From the NCBI GenBank assembly GCA_943327025.2, contig CALPVO020000104.1, forward strand, positions 1 to 7,251: a DNA stretch of 7,251 nucleotides, read 5' to 3'. A model generated the notes under the pieces. The model did no database searches. It saw nothing but the letters and a program-made list of their open reading frames with translations, and had not been told where the DNA came from. Position 1 is the first letter of the stretch. The number at the start of each line of letters is the position of its first letter. Both the position numbers and the translations under genes were made by a program. Of the stretch, positions 1 through 5,620 are shown in pieces. The DNA comes from Janthinobacterium lividum (lineage in GTDB: Bacteria; Pseudomonadota; Gammaproteobacteria; Steroidobacterales; Steroidobacteraceae).

Positions 1-361
1 CGGTGATGAAAGCTGGATTGCTCCACTGGCCGTCTGTGTTGCGCACCAACAGCACGCCCTTGCCACCGCGGCCACCGATGAGCAGTGCGCCGCGCGCCAT
101 GTCCGGGATGATGGCGATGCCTTGAGCGCGACGCAGTAGTGTGTCTGGAATGCGCAGTTCCGGTAGGGACTGCATTTCATTCAGGACATCGACGGCGAGC
201 AGGGCGCGCGCTTCTTCGGCCGGAGCAGCGATAGGAGCAGCCTGGGCGGCGCTGCTGGCAGGTGTCAACGCTGTGACTGCAAGCACGGCGGCGGCCAGCA
301 GGCCGGCGACCGGAAAACGGTGCCGCGTGGGCAGCTTCAGTGCAGCAAGGAGGAGGGGCAT
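1..361 (-). CDS. SYLF (Ysc84-like) lipid-binding domain protein, C-terminus beyond window
   Basis: The frame starts at ATG 361 and stays open to the left edge, giving 120 codons of an incomplete gene. GGAG sits 6 bases upstream of the ATG and an in-frame stop lies at 386-388, which supports this start. Residues about 17-42 form a Sec-type signal peptide (hydrophobic LLAAAVLAVTAL, then an Ala-rich cleavage area), so the product is exported. Residues 79-120 carry the SYLF/Ysc84 hallmark: AQGIAIIPD, then GGRGGKGVLLVRN (96-108) and WSNPAFIT (113-120). The family is known for phosphoinositide/lipid binding in eukaryotes; bacterial members are mostly uncharacterised exported or lipid-associated proteins of about 200-230 residues, so roughly half is missing here. 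It lies 79 bp downstream of the DUF3570 gene on the same strand with no obvious terminator between, so it may be cotranscribed, but it could also be an independent neighbour. Family call is confident; role is not. Confidence 0.85.
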   Translation of the reverse strand, partial: MPLLLAALKLPTRHRFPVAGLLAAAVLAVTALTPASSAAQAAPIAAPAEEARALLAVDVLNEMQSLPELRIPDTLLRRAQGIAIIPDMARGALLIGGRGGKGVLLVRNTDGQWSNPAFIT

Positions 362-440
362 GAAGGCTCCGGTCAGTAAATGAAGTTAGGGGATTCGACA
401 GCACGGGCCAGCCAAGGTTCGCCGCGTAGTGTAACGCTGT
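362..440. other. Short gap between DUF3570 and SYLF genes
   Basis: These 79 bp contain the SYLF ribosome site (GGAG, 368-371 read on the minus strand). I see no convincing hairpin with a T-run and no clear promoter, so read-through from the upstream genes is possible. It is the only sizeable gap within the leftward block and the likeliest place for its boundary. Confidence 0.5.
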
Positions 441-1727
441 TCAAAACTGCAGCGAGGCACCGAGTTGGAGTTGGGTCGTGCTGCCGCGATAGGGCGGTTC
501 GCTACCCGGGGCCAGTCCGCTACGAACGTCCAGATAATCGTCGTAGCGCTGGCGGCGGTGCTCGAGACGACCGAACAGCGTGCCGCCGTCGATACCCTTC
601 CAGCGGCGCTGCAGGAATTTCCACTGGAAGCCAAGGCTGGCGCCCGTAGCCTGGAGGGTGGAGAGAGCCGGGTTGCGGGTATAGAAGCCCGTGGCCGCGC
701 CGCGACTAGCCAGCAAGTCCTGATGGAAATAGGCACCGTCTTGGCGATGATGGCGCAGTTGCGCTTCCAGCAATAACGATTCGCCCAGCGGATAGAAAAC
801 CTCCGCCGCGAACGTGTGGGCCGCAATGCCCCAGTTGTCTTTGTAGTAGCGGTAGTCCACGCCCAAGCTGCTATCTCCCGCAAGTGCATAGCGCCCGCGT
901 AGGGTCAGGGCGTCGCTGCTGCGCTGGTCCGGTACGCGTTCGGCTTGGCGGGCATAGCCGCCAGGGGCGGCCGGTGCCAGATAACGCACGGTGCGGTAGG
1001 GGTCGGCCAGGTAGCCCGTGGCAGTGCGCCCTTCCACGGTGGCGCTCAGTTCAAGGCGTTTGGTGAGAAGGTGGCTCACGCCGAAGACATAGCCGCGGCG
1101 TTCGTTGGTCCCACGGAAAGTGGCATCCCCGCGACGCTCAAGGTCTTGCGCCGTGCGGTCCCAGGCTAGCGTGAGGCGTGTCTGGTCATGAAACAGTTTC
1201 TGAGTCAGGCCGACGCGCAAAGTTTTGGTGGCGTCATCGTCGCTGCTGTCGCGCAGGTAAGCCAGCGAGTAGCGCCCGCGCCCTTCACGGGCGGCTAGTT
1301 CCAGGCCATAGCGGGTACGGTTCTCGCTGTAGATGCCGCCGGCGAGGTCTTGCACATCGGGTGAGGACTCGCGTACCTGTTCCCGCCCGGCGGTGAAGGC
1401 GGCGCTGTAGTTGCCGGCGAAATTGGCACGAGCCAGCAGGCTGGTGCCGTCGACCACGCGCGTCAAGCCATCGTCGCGTTGTTGCACCAGGTCGACGCGC
1501 TGGTCCTGAACTTCCGCCGGTGGTTCCAACATGGCGCCGCTTGCGCCTTCTTCTGCCTCGCGCGAGCGCAGGGTGTTGGCTGCAATTAATGGTGACTGCG
1601 CGGTGGCTAGCGTCGGACGCAGCACGGTGGTGCGCTCGTAAGGGCGAAGGTGCGGCAGGGACAAGGAGTTGCAGCCACTCAGCAGTGTGAGGGGCGTGAG
1701 GACGGCGATGACGGTCAGGCGGCGCAT
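441..1727 (-). CDS. Lipoprotein with DUF4266-like N-terminus fused to DUF3570 beta-barrel-like domain
   Basis: This 428-residue protein starts at ATG 1727, with AAGGA 6 bases upstream and 16 bp after the TlpA stop. The open frame extends further upstream, but that part overlaps the TlpA gene in another frame and lacks a signal. Residues 1-19 are a lipoprotein signal peptide with lipobox LSGC (Cys19). Residues 27-64 (LRPYERTTVLRPTL, then SREAEEGASG) resemble DUF4266, normally a separate small lipoprotein. Residues about 75-428 match DUF3570: alternating beta-strand patterns, GYLADPYR (238-245), DYRYYKDNWGIAAHT (291-305), PLG, and terminal LQLGASLQF ending in Phe, as expected for a Bam-recognised barrel. 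From recalled family context, DUF3570 genes often neighbour DUF4266, a thioredoxin and an ApbE-type flavinyltransferase; the thioredoxin is present here, ApbE is not within the window. Function is unknown; outer-membrane location is inferred. The DUF3570 call is strong, the DUF4266 portion moderate. Confidence 0.85.
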   Translation of the reverse strand: MRRLTVIAVLTPLTLLSGCNSLSLPHLRPYERTTVLRPTLATAQSPLIAANTLRSREAEEGASGAMLEPPAEVQDQRVDLVQQRDDGLTRVVDGTSLLARANFAGNYSAAFTAGREQVRESSPDVQDLAGGIYSENRTRYGLELAAREGRGRYSLAYLRDSSDDDATKTLRVGLTQKLFHDQTRLTLAWDRTAQDLERRGDATFRGTNERRGYVFGVSHLLTKRLELSATVEGRTATGYLADPYRTVRYLAPAAPGGYARQAERVPDQRSSDALTLRGRYALAGDSSLGVDYRYYKDNWGIAAHTFAAEVFYPLGESLLLEAQLRHHRQDGAYFHQDLLASRGAATGFYTRNPALSTLQATGASLGFQWKFLQRRWKGIDGGTLFGRLEHRRQRYDDYLDVRSGLAPGSEPPYRGSTTQLQLGASLQF

Positions 1728-1743
1728 GGGGTTCCTTGGCGGC

Positions 1744-2349
1744 TCATGCCGATTCGGCCAGCAACAGATGAACCTGCCGCCGATACTGCTTTTCATCGCC
1801 TGGTTCGTAGCCCGAGTGTTGCCAGCGCAGTTGTCCCTTGCGGTCCACCAGCAGGACCGCGGGCATACCCGGGATGCGGTAGGCACGGGCCAGCGCCATG
1901 TCCGCGTCGCGCAGCACTTGGAAACTGGGGTTCGTCTTGGCGATGAACGCGGTGACCTCGGCGTTGGCATCGGCGTCTTCGACGTTGATGGCAAGGACGG
2001 TGAGGCCGGCGGGAGCGAATTCCTTGGCCAGAGCATCCAGCGCCGGGAATTCCCGGCGGCAGGGCACGCACCAAGTGGCCCAAAAATTCAGCAACACCAC
2101 TCGTCCAGCCAGCGCTTCCAACGTCTGGTAGGTGCCGGCATGACCTTCCACTGGCAAGCGCATAGGAGGGGCGGGTTGTGGTGCCAAGCGAGACCCAGCG
2201 TGCGCCAATGGCAGCCACGCGGAATGGGTCACTGTGGCGATGGCGCCAAGCCCCGCAAGACGGTAGGCGGTTTGCTGCAGCCAGCGACGGCGTGACAGGT
2301 TCGCGTTGTCGTTTGCTGCTGGTACTGCGGGGGACTTGGGCGGAATCAA
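1744..2349 (-). CDS. TlpA-family periplasmic thioredoxin with Tat-like signal peptide
   Basis: A 201-residue thiol-disulfide oxidoreductase of the TlpA/ResA type. The thioredoxin fold begins near residue 60; the active site is WATWCVPC (Cys94, Cys97), and the cis-proline is in GMPAVLLVD (Pro163), both intact. The N-terminus has SRRRWLQ (19-25), close to the Tat consensus S/T-RR-x-F-L-K, then a mildly hydrophobic stretch and AHA at 49-51 as a likely cleavage site. Export of a folded thioredoxin by Tat is therefore plausible. The chosen start is TTG 2349, with a weak AGG about 8 bases upstream. A CTG at 2382, overlapping the stop of the preceding gene, would add 11 residues and cannot be excluded; no ATG or GTG suits. 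It lies 29 bp after the barrel gene and 16 bp before the DUF3570 gene. It probably reduces or isomerises periplasmic disulfides, but no cysteine-bearing client is encoded here. Confidence 0.92.
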   Translation of the reverse strand: MIPPKSPAVPAANDNANLSRRRWLQQTAYRLAGLGAIATVTHSAWLPLAHAGSRLAPQPAPPMRLPVEGHAGTYQTLEALAGRVVLLNFWATWCVPCRREFPALDALAKEFAPAGLTVLAINVEDADANAEVTAFIAKTNPSFQVLRDADMALARAYRIPGMPAVLLVDRKGQLRWQHSGYEPGDEKQYRRQVHLLLAESA

Positions 2350-2378
2350 GTGGCTGCCTAGTTGAGAAGAAGCGGGTT

Positions 2379-3119
2379 TCAGAAGAACACGGTAAAGCCG
2401 AGATAGCTTTCCAAATTGTGCGACGCCCGGCCAAGCCCTGGGAGTGGCGAACGCATGAGACGGTCGCGCAGGTCGATACGCATCGACAACCAGTCATTCA
2501 CCATGACGCGGTAACCACCGCCCACCGCCACGGTGAAGTTGTTGTCACCGGCAAAACGCAAGGCCCCGACACTGCCACCTACATAGAGCGACGTGTTCAG
2601 AGCGCGGCCTCTGCCGAGGAAAACCTCGCCGGGTAGCAGGTTGTAGTAGCCCCCGAGGTCGTAATAGGTAATTTGGCGGCCGCTATCCGGGAAGAGGTTG
2701 ATGCCGGTTAGACGTTCATAGCTCGCCAGACCACCCTTGGAGCGACCGACGTTCACTTCGGCGAACAGGTCCTCGGAGAGGTGGTACGACAAGCGCACGC
2801 CGTACGACGGGTGGAGGCCGAATTCCTCGAGTGCCAATACCCCCATGTAAGGCCCGATCTCGAAGTCCTCGGCGTCAATTTTCACCTGACGAACCTGACG
2901 ACGAGTAACAACGGGTGCCACTACCGACGGCGATTCACCGAGTGGGCCGCTGGCCGCCACTGGCGATGCGCTTTCCGTTTCCTCCACTGGCACGGCTTCG
3001 GCATCCGCCACCTTGTCACGCAGGAAAGGTAGTTGGAAGGATGGCAAGTTGAGGCTGGCGCATCCGGTAGAGAGGGCGCAGACGCCGCTCAGAATAAGAA
3101 CACGAAGCCAACGTTCCAT
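2379..3119 (-). CDS. Outer-membrane beta-barrel domain protein with lipoprotein-type signal
   Basis: This 246-residue protein starts at ATG 3119, with AAGGA 9 bases upstream. The signal peptide starts exactly at this Met, which fixes the start inside the last codons of the SH3b gene (31 bp overlap). Residues 1-20 end in LSTGC, a slightly relaxed lipobox (Ser instead of Leu at -3) with Cys20 as candidate acylation site. A Pro/Glu/Ser-rich linker covers about 35-75. Residues 80-246 fit the proteobacterial OMP_b-brl type of small barrel (first described from myxobacteria and relatives): GPYMGVLALEEFG, then VRLSYHLSEDLFAEV, then YYNLLPGEVFLG, FAGDNNFTVAVGGGYRV, then a final FTVFF ending in aromatic residues. 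It is probably an outer-membrane barrel with an N-terminal lipid or a cleaved ordinary signal. It shares the leftward operon with a second barrel and a TlpA. No transported substrate can be deduced. Confidence 0.85.
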   Translation of the reverse strand: MERWLRVLILSGVCALSTGCASLNLPSFQLPFLRDKVADAEAVPVEETESASPVAASGPLGESPSVVAPVVTRRQVRQVKIDAEDFEIGPYMGVLALEEFGLHPSYGVRLSYHLSEDLFAEVNVGRSKGGLASYERLTGINLFPDSGRQITYYDLGGYYNLLPGEVFLGRGRALNTSLYVGGSVGALRFAGDNNFTVAVGGGYRVMVNDWLSMRIDLRDRLMRSPLPGLGRASHNLESYLGFTVFF

Positions 3120-4045
3120 TCGTTCGTTTCCTTGGGGTTGTCACGGCCGGAAAAGGCCGTAAAGCTGCGGTAATCCGCACGGAACATGAGGCGCTGCTGT
3201 AACAGCACCCGAAAGCCTGCCGCCGCATAGCCTACTTCGCGTGTGTCGGTAGGCAGCGTGCCGGTCTGATGCAGACGGGAGACGCCGAGACCCATCGTCA
3301 CGAAGGGGGCAATGCGGTGTTCTGGGTGGAAGGTGTGGGTGAGACCGAAGAGCACGAGGTCCTCGTTGCGCGGGCCATCGAGCACCTGCGACAAGGTGAC
3401 ATCCACGCTGAGGTTCTCTTCGAGCAGATAGGACAGTGTGGCGCGCAGTACTTTAGAGTCGCTGCGCCGGCCGCCGCCAGCGCCCGCTTCCCATCGGTGG
3501 CTTTCCGCATCCCGATAGCTGCCGTCATTGAAGAGATTACGTACGACCTTGCCGGGCCCTGCTACTGGCCCTGCTACTGGCCCTGCCGTGGGCGCTGAGC
3601 TGACGTTTGGTGCACGGGTGTCTGCATCGATTGGTGTCTCCGTCGCTGTGGTTTCAGCAACGGCAGGCGCCGCCACGGGAGTCTCGGCGGCGCGTTGCTC
3701 CGCCGTACGGAAGCCGTCGTCCGGTTTTTCACCCGACAATGCCAGCAGGGTCAGGGCCATGGCTTGGCGCTTGGCCCAGCCTTCATGACCCCGGTCATCG
3801 CGGAGCAAGTACCAGTCGGTGCGGCGTTTCAATACTTCGATATGGTCGCCGCGGGGGATGACGCGGGTGACGGGGTAGCCGCGGCCCGGGCCGGTATGCA
3901 GTTCCAGATAGGCATCCGCTACCTCCACCGCAACCGGCGTGGCGTCGCGTGCGGCGACGACGCTAGGGAGGCAGAGGGCCGCGCACAGCATGCCGATGGC
4001 AAGCGGCACTGGCCGGGCAAGACGGTGAAGGCGTTCGATTGGCAT
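3089..4045 (-). CDS. Exported SH3b-domain protein with C-terminal beta-barrel-like domain
   Basis: A 318-residue protein and the first gene of the leftward block. ATG 4045 is chosen because GAGGA lies just upstream and a Sec signal peptide follows (hydrophobic LAIGMLCAALCL, cleavage after VVAA, residue 32). The open frame continues upstream with a second in-frame ATG at 4111 and a GTG at 4174, giving longer but less signal-like N-termini. Residues 38-93 are a bacterial SH3 domain: ADAYLELHTGPGRGYPVTRV, then GDHIEVLKRRTDWYLL and GHEGWAKR; such domains often bind peptidoglycan or periplasmic partners. Residues 94-175 are a low-complexity Ala/Pro/Thr/Glu linker with an AGPV repeat. Residues about 185-318 show alternating strands (LRATLSYLLEENLSVDVTL; IAPFVTMGLGVSRL; VGFVFLF) ending in Phe, typical of a small outer-membrane barrel. 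The layout suggests a tether between cell wall and outer membrane, which is inference. Confidence 0.85.
   Translation of the reverse strand: MPIERLHRLARPVPLAIGMLCAALCLPSVVAARDATPVAVEVADAYLELHTGPGRGYPVTRVIPRGDHIEVLKRRTDWYLLRDDRGHEGWAKRQAMALTLLALSGEKPDDGFRTAEQRAAETPVAAPAVAETTATETPIDADTRAPNVSSAPTAGPVAGPVAGPGKVVRNLFNDGSYRDAESHRWEAGAGGGRRSDSKVLRATLSYLLEENLSVDVTLSQVLDGPRNEDLVLFGLTHTFHPEHRIAPFVTMGLGVSRLHQTGTLPTDTREVGYAAAGFRVLLQQRLMFRADYRSFTAFSGRDNPKETNEWNVGFVFLF
3557..3592 (-). repeat. 12-bp tandem repeat in the linker of the SH3b-barrel gene
   Basis: Two exact copies of a 12-bp unit (plus-strand CCCTGCTACTGG, at 3557-3568 and 3569-3580) are followed by a degenerate third copy (3581-3592). In the protein they encode the GPVA repeat near residues 152-163, in the Pro/Ala-rich linker. 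The frame is kept, so copy-number change would only alter linker length. Confidence 0.85.
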
Positions 4046-4197
4046 CGTTCCTCGCTGCACAGCGACGGCCAGTCGTTCGGGGAAAACCCTACGTACGCGG
4101 TCGTAGCTCATGCCTAAGGATACGCTGCCAAACCGGTACGGCGGAATGTCGCTGTTCGACGACGTTTGGCGCACCCAAAATCTGCAATCCGCCCACT

Positions 4198-4227
4198 AGT
4201 ATATCTCCACCGGTCGACCTCGCTAAA
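4198..4227 (-). promoter_or_regulatory. Candidate sigma70-type promoter for the leftward block
   Basis: On the minus strand, TATACT at 4203-4198 matches the -10 consensus in 5 of 6 positions. A weak -35 candidate TTTAGC at 4227-4222 lies 18 bp upstream. Transcription would begin near 4190, giving a leader of about 145 nt before ATG 4045. The -10 is convincing, the -35 poor, so an activator may be needed. Confidence 0.4.
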
Positions 4228-4235
4228 GGTTGACC
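4212..4235. promoter_or_regulatory. Pair of operator-like GGTYGACC boxes
   Basis: GGTCGACC (a perfect 8-bp palindrome, 4212-4219) and GGTTGACC (4228-4235, one mismatch) are repeated with 16 bp between starts. The first lies in the spacer of the candidate leftward promoter; the second overlaps the candidate rightward -35. This position would suit a regulator controlling both blocks, but no regulator gene is visible and the repeat may be chance. Confidence 0.3.
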
Positions 4236-4258
4236 CCACCTGCCATTGCGTGCCAATT
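4230..4258 (+). promoter_or_regulatory. Weak candidate promoter for the rightward block
   Basis: TTGACC at 4230-4235 matches the -35 consensus in 5 of 6 positions, but the -10 position 17 bp later (CCAATT, 4253-4258) is poor. A perfect -35 hexamer TTGACA at 4258-4263 has only GC-rich sequence at its -10 distance. One of these may be the real -35 of a regulated promoter; the sequence alone does not decide. Confidence 0.2.
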
Positions 4259-4332
4259 TGACAGAATGCTACCGCCAAACCGTCCACCCGGTTGCCGCTT
4301 TGGGGCGCCCCCGTTGCAGGACCGCTGCCTCC

Positions 4333-4917
4333 ATGGCTAGCCCCCGTCGTCATCGCGGGTTCGCCTTCGGCTGGCTATTGGTCGCCTGCGGTGCGATCTC
4401 GGGCGGTTTCCCCTTAGTCGCTTCGGCTGCGGAAGCGGTGGTGGCCAGTGCTGCGATACCAGCGCCGCCGCGCCCCGACACTCCGGAAGACTGGATCGGC
4501 TATCCCCTCCCCGTGCTGTCTGGTAAGGCGTTACAAGGCGCGAACCTGCGCACCAGCGAATACGCGGGTGAAGTGGTCCTGTTGGCCTTCTGGGCCAGTT
4601 GGTGCAGCCGCTGCGAATTGCAGCTCCTTCAGCTTCAGGAACTGCACACCACTTATCGGGGCGCTGGCCTCGCGGTGGTTGGCGTGAACCTCGATGATTC
4701 CCCGGCCGAGGCGAGCGAATTTGCCGCTGCTGCCGCGGTCGGTTTTCCAGTCATGCACGACATCACCAAGCGCATCAGTCGCCGGTTTGCCCTGCTTGAC
4801 CTGCCAACCTTGGTCCTAGTGGACCGCAGTGGCACAGTACGACAGGTATATGGCCGTCTGGACCGCAAGGGCCGGAAGGCGCTCGTTGAAGACATCCGCC
4901 AGTTGCTGGATGAATAG
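4333..4917 (+). CDS. TlpA-like periplasmic thioredoxin with CSRC active site
   Basis: A 194-residue protein from ATG 4333. The frame is open back to a TTG at 4246, but the ATG is preferred because a signal peptide follows at once: MASPRRHRGF, then hydrophobic FGWLLVACGAISGGF and cleavage near ASA (residue 32). AGGA lies 12 bases upstream, which is a loose spacing. The thioredoxin domain runs from about residue 55: WASWCSRC (Cys91, Cys94), VVGVNLDD, and cis-proline in LPTLVLVD (Pro158). TlpA/ResA proteins usually have CxPC; the SR dipeptide lacks the proline, which should shift redox potential. The fold is complete, so it is likely active as a periplasmic thiol-disulfide oxidoreductase. It leads the rightward block, 3 bp ahead of the next gene, mirroring the TlpA gene in the leftward block. 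Sequence similarity between the two is modest, so they are not a recent duplication. Confidence 0.9.
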   Translation: MASPRRHRGFAFGWLLVACGAISGGFPLVASAAEAVVASAAIPAPPRPDTPEDWIGYPLPVLSGKALQGANLRTSEYAGEVVLLAFWASWCSRCELQLLQLQELHTTYRGAGLAVVGVNLDDSPAEASEFAAAAAVGFPVMHDITKRISRRFALLDLPTLVLVDRSGTVRQVYGRLDRKGRKALVEDIRQLLDE

Positions 4918-4920
4918 CTT

Positions 4921-5616
4921 ATGAACCCAGTCCATCCCCGTTCTTTCCGTCTGGCTGCGCGCGTTGCGTTGCTGGCCTTCACCCTGGTGCTGGCCGGCAC
5001 TGCGAATGCGCAAGCGTCGCTGCCGGCCCCACCGCTCACCACCGCGCCGCCCGCTACGGCAGCCCCGGTGGTAGCCGTGATGGTGCCGGAGGCGCCAGCC
5101 GCCGCCGCGCCCGAGACTGCTTTGGCAGCACCGTCGGAAACACCAGCGCCTACGCCGGTACCGGAAACGTTCCAGGCCCTGGATACGCAAGTGCAGGGTT
5201 TGAAGCAGGACGTGCTGGACCTGAACCGCGACCTGTTCATGCTGGAAGAGGAACTGCTGTTCCCGGCCAACACCCAAGTGGCAGTGTTCCTGTCGATGGA
5301 TGTCAGCAGCTATTTCGAGATTGATAGCGTGCAATTGCGGTTGGACAACAAGCAGGTGGCGAACTATCTCTACACCGAGCGTGAGGTCGACGGCCTCAAT
5401 CGCGGTGGTGTGCAGCGCCTCTACCTCGGTAACGTGAAGTTCGGTCAGCATGAACTCGTGGCTTTCTTCACGGGCAAGGGGCCGCAGGGCCGCGATTATC
5501 GTCGTGGCACCACGATCACCTTCCGGAAGGGTGAGGGTGCCAAGTTCCTCGAGTTGCGCGTCAGCGACCGGCAACGGACTCAGCAACCCGAGTTTGTCAT
5601 CAAGGAATGGGAGTGA
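4921..5616 (+). CDS. Exported coiled-coil protein of unknown function
   Basis: This 231-residue protein starts at ATG 4921, 3 bp after the TlpA stop; no strong ribosome site is seen, so translational coupling is likely. Residues 1-30 are a Sec signal peptide (ARVALLAFTLVLAGTANA, cleavage after ANA). Residues 31-82 are a low-complexity Ala/Pro linker. Residues 84-113 form a clean heptad coiled coil with hydrophobic positions F84, L87, V91, L94, V98, L101, L105, L108, L112. Residues 116-231 look like a compact beta-rich domain: QVAVFLSMDVSSYFEIDSVQL, LYTEREVDGLNRGGVQRLYLG, HELVAFFTG and a C-terminal EFVIKEWE. I recall similar proteins in gammaproteobacteria beside TPR and thioredoxin genes but no established function, and name no domain. 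Coiled coil plus beta domain suggests a periplasmic oligomeric adaptor, perhaps for the TPR protein encoded 4 bp downstream. Confidence 0.85.
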   Translation: MNPVHPRSFRLAARVALLAFTLVLAGTANAQASLPAPPLTTAPPATAAPVVAVMVPEAPAAAAPETALAAPSETPAPTPVPETFQALDTQVQGLKQDVLDLNRDLFMLEEELLFPANTQVAVFLSMDVSSYFEIDSVQLRLDNKQVANYLYTEREVDGLNRGGVQRLYLGNVKFGQHELVAFFTGKGPQGRDYRRGTTITFRKGEGAKFLELRVSDRQRTQQPEFVIKEWE

Positions 5617-5620
5617 ACTG

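Larger units (their letters stand above)
4046..4332. promoter_or_regulatory. Divergent intergenic region between the two envelope gene blocks
   Basis: These 287 bp separate the starts of the leftward SH3b gene and the rightward TlpA gene and must hold promoters for both blocks unless transcripts enter from outside. It is the least GC-rich stretch around 4171-4230. It contains a good minus-strand -10, a poorer plus-strand candidate, a pair of near-palindromic GGTYGACC boxes and three copies of the heptamer GCCAAAC. The leftward part could alternatively encode an N-terminal extension of the SH3b protein (in-frame ATG at 4111). No small RNA or riboswitch-like structure was recognised. Confidence 0.6.

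Noticed and set aside
1728..2036. Upstream extension of the DUF3570 frame by 103 codons
   Set aside because: It overlaps the TlpA gene out of frame, reads as Pro/Ser/Arg-rich nonsense, and the lipoprotein signal begins exactly at ATG 1727 with its own ribosome site.
1669..2295. Plus-strand open frame of 208 codons
   Set aside because: Antisense to the TlpA and DUF3570 genes, with no domain or signal; codon pattern follows the true genes on the other strand.
4148..4160. GTCG-CTGTT-CGAC hairpin in the intergenic region
   Set aside because: Only a 4-bp stem without a T-run; too weak to call a terminator or operator.
4258..4263. Perfect TTGACA as the -35 of a standard promoter
   Set aside because: The -10 position 16-18 bp downstream is GC-rich (around CGTCCA), so a standard sigma70 promoter is not supported from this hexamer alone.
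1744..4917. The two TlpA genes as a recent duplication
   Set aside because: Apart from the thioredoxin core motifs they differ in signal peptide, active-site dipeptide and most of the sequence, so they are distant paralogues at most.
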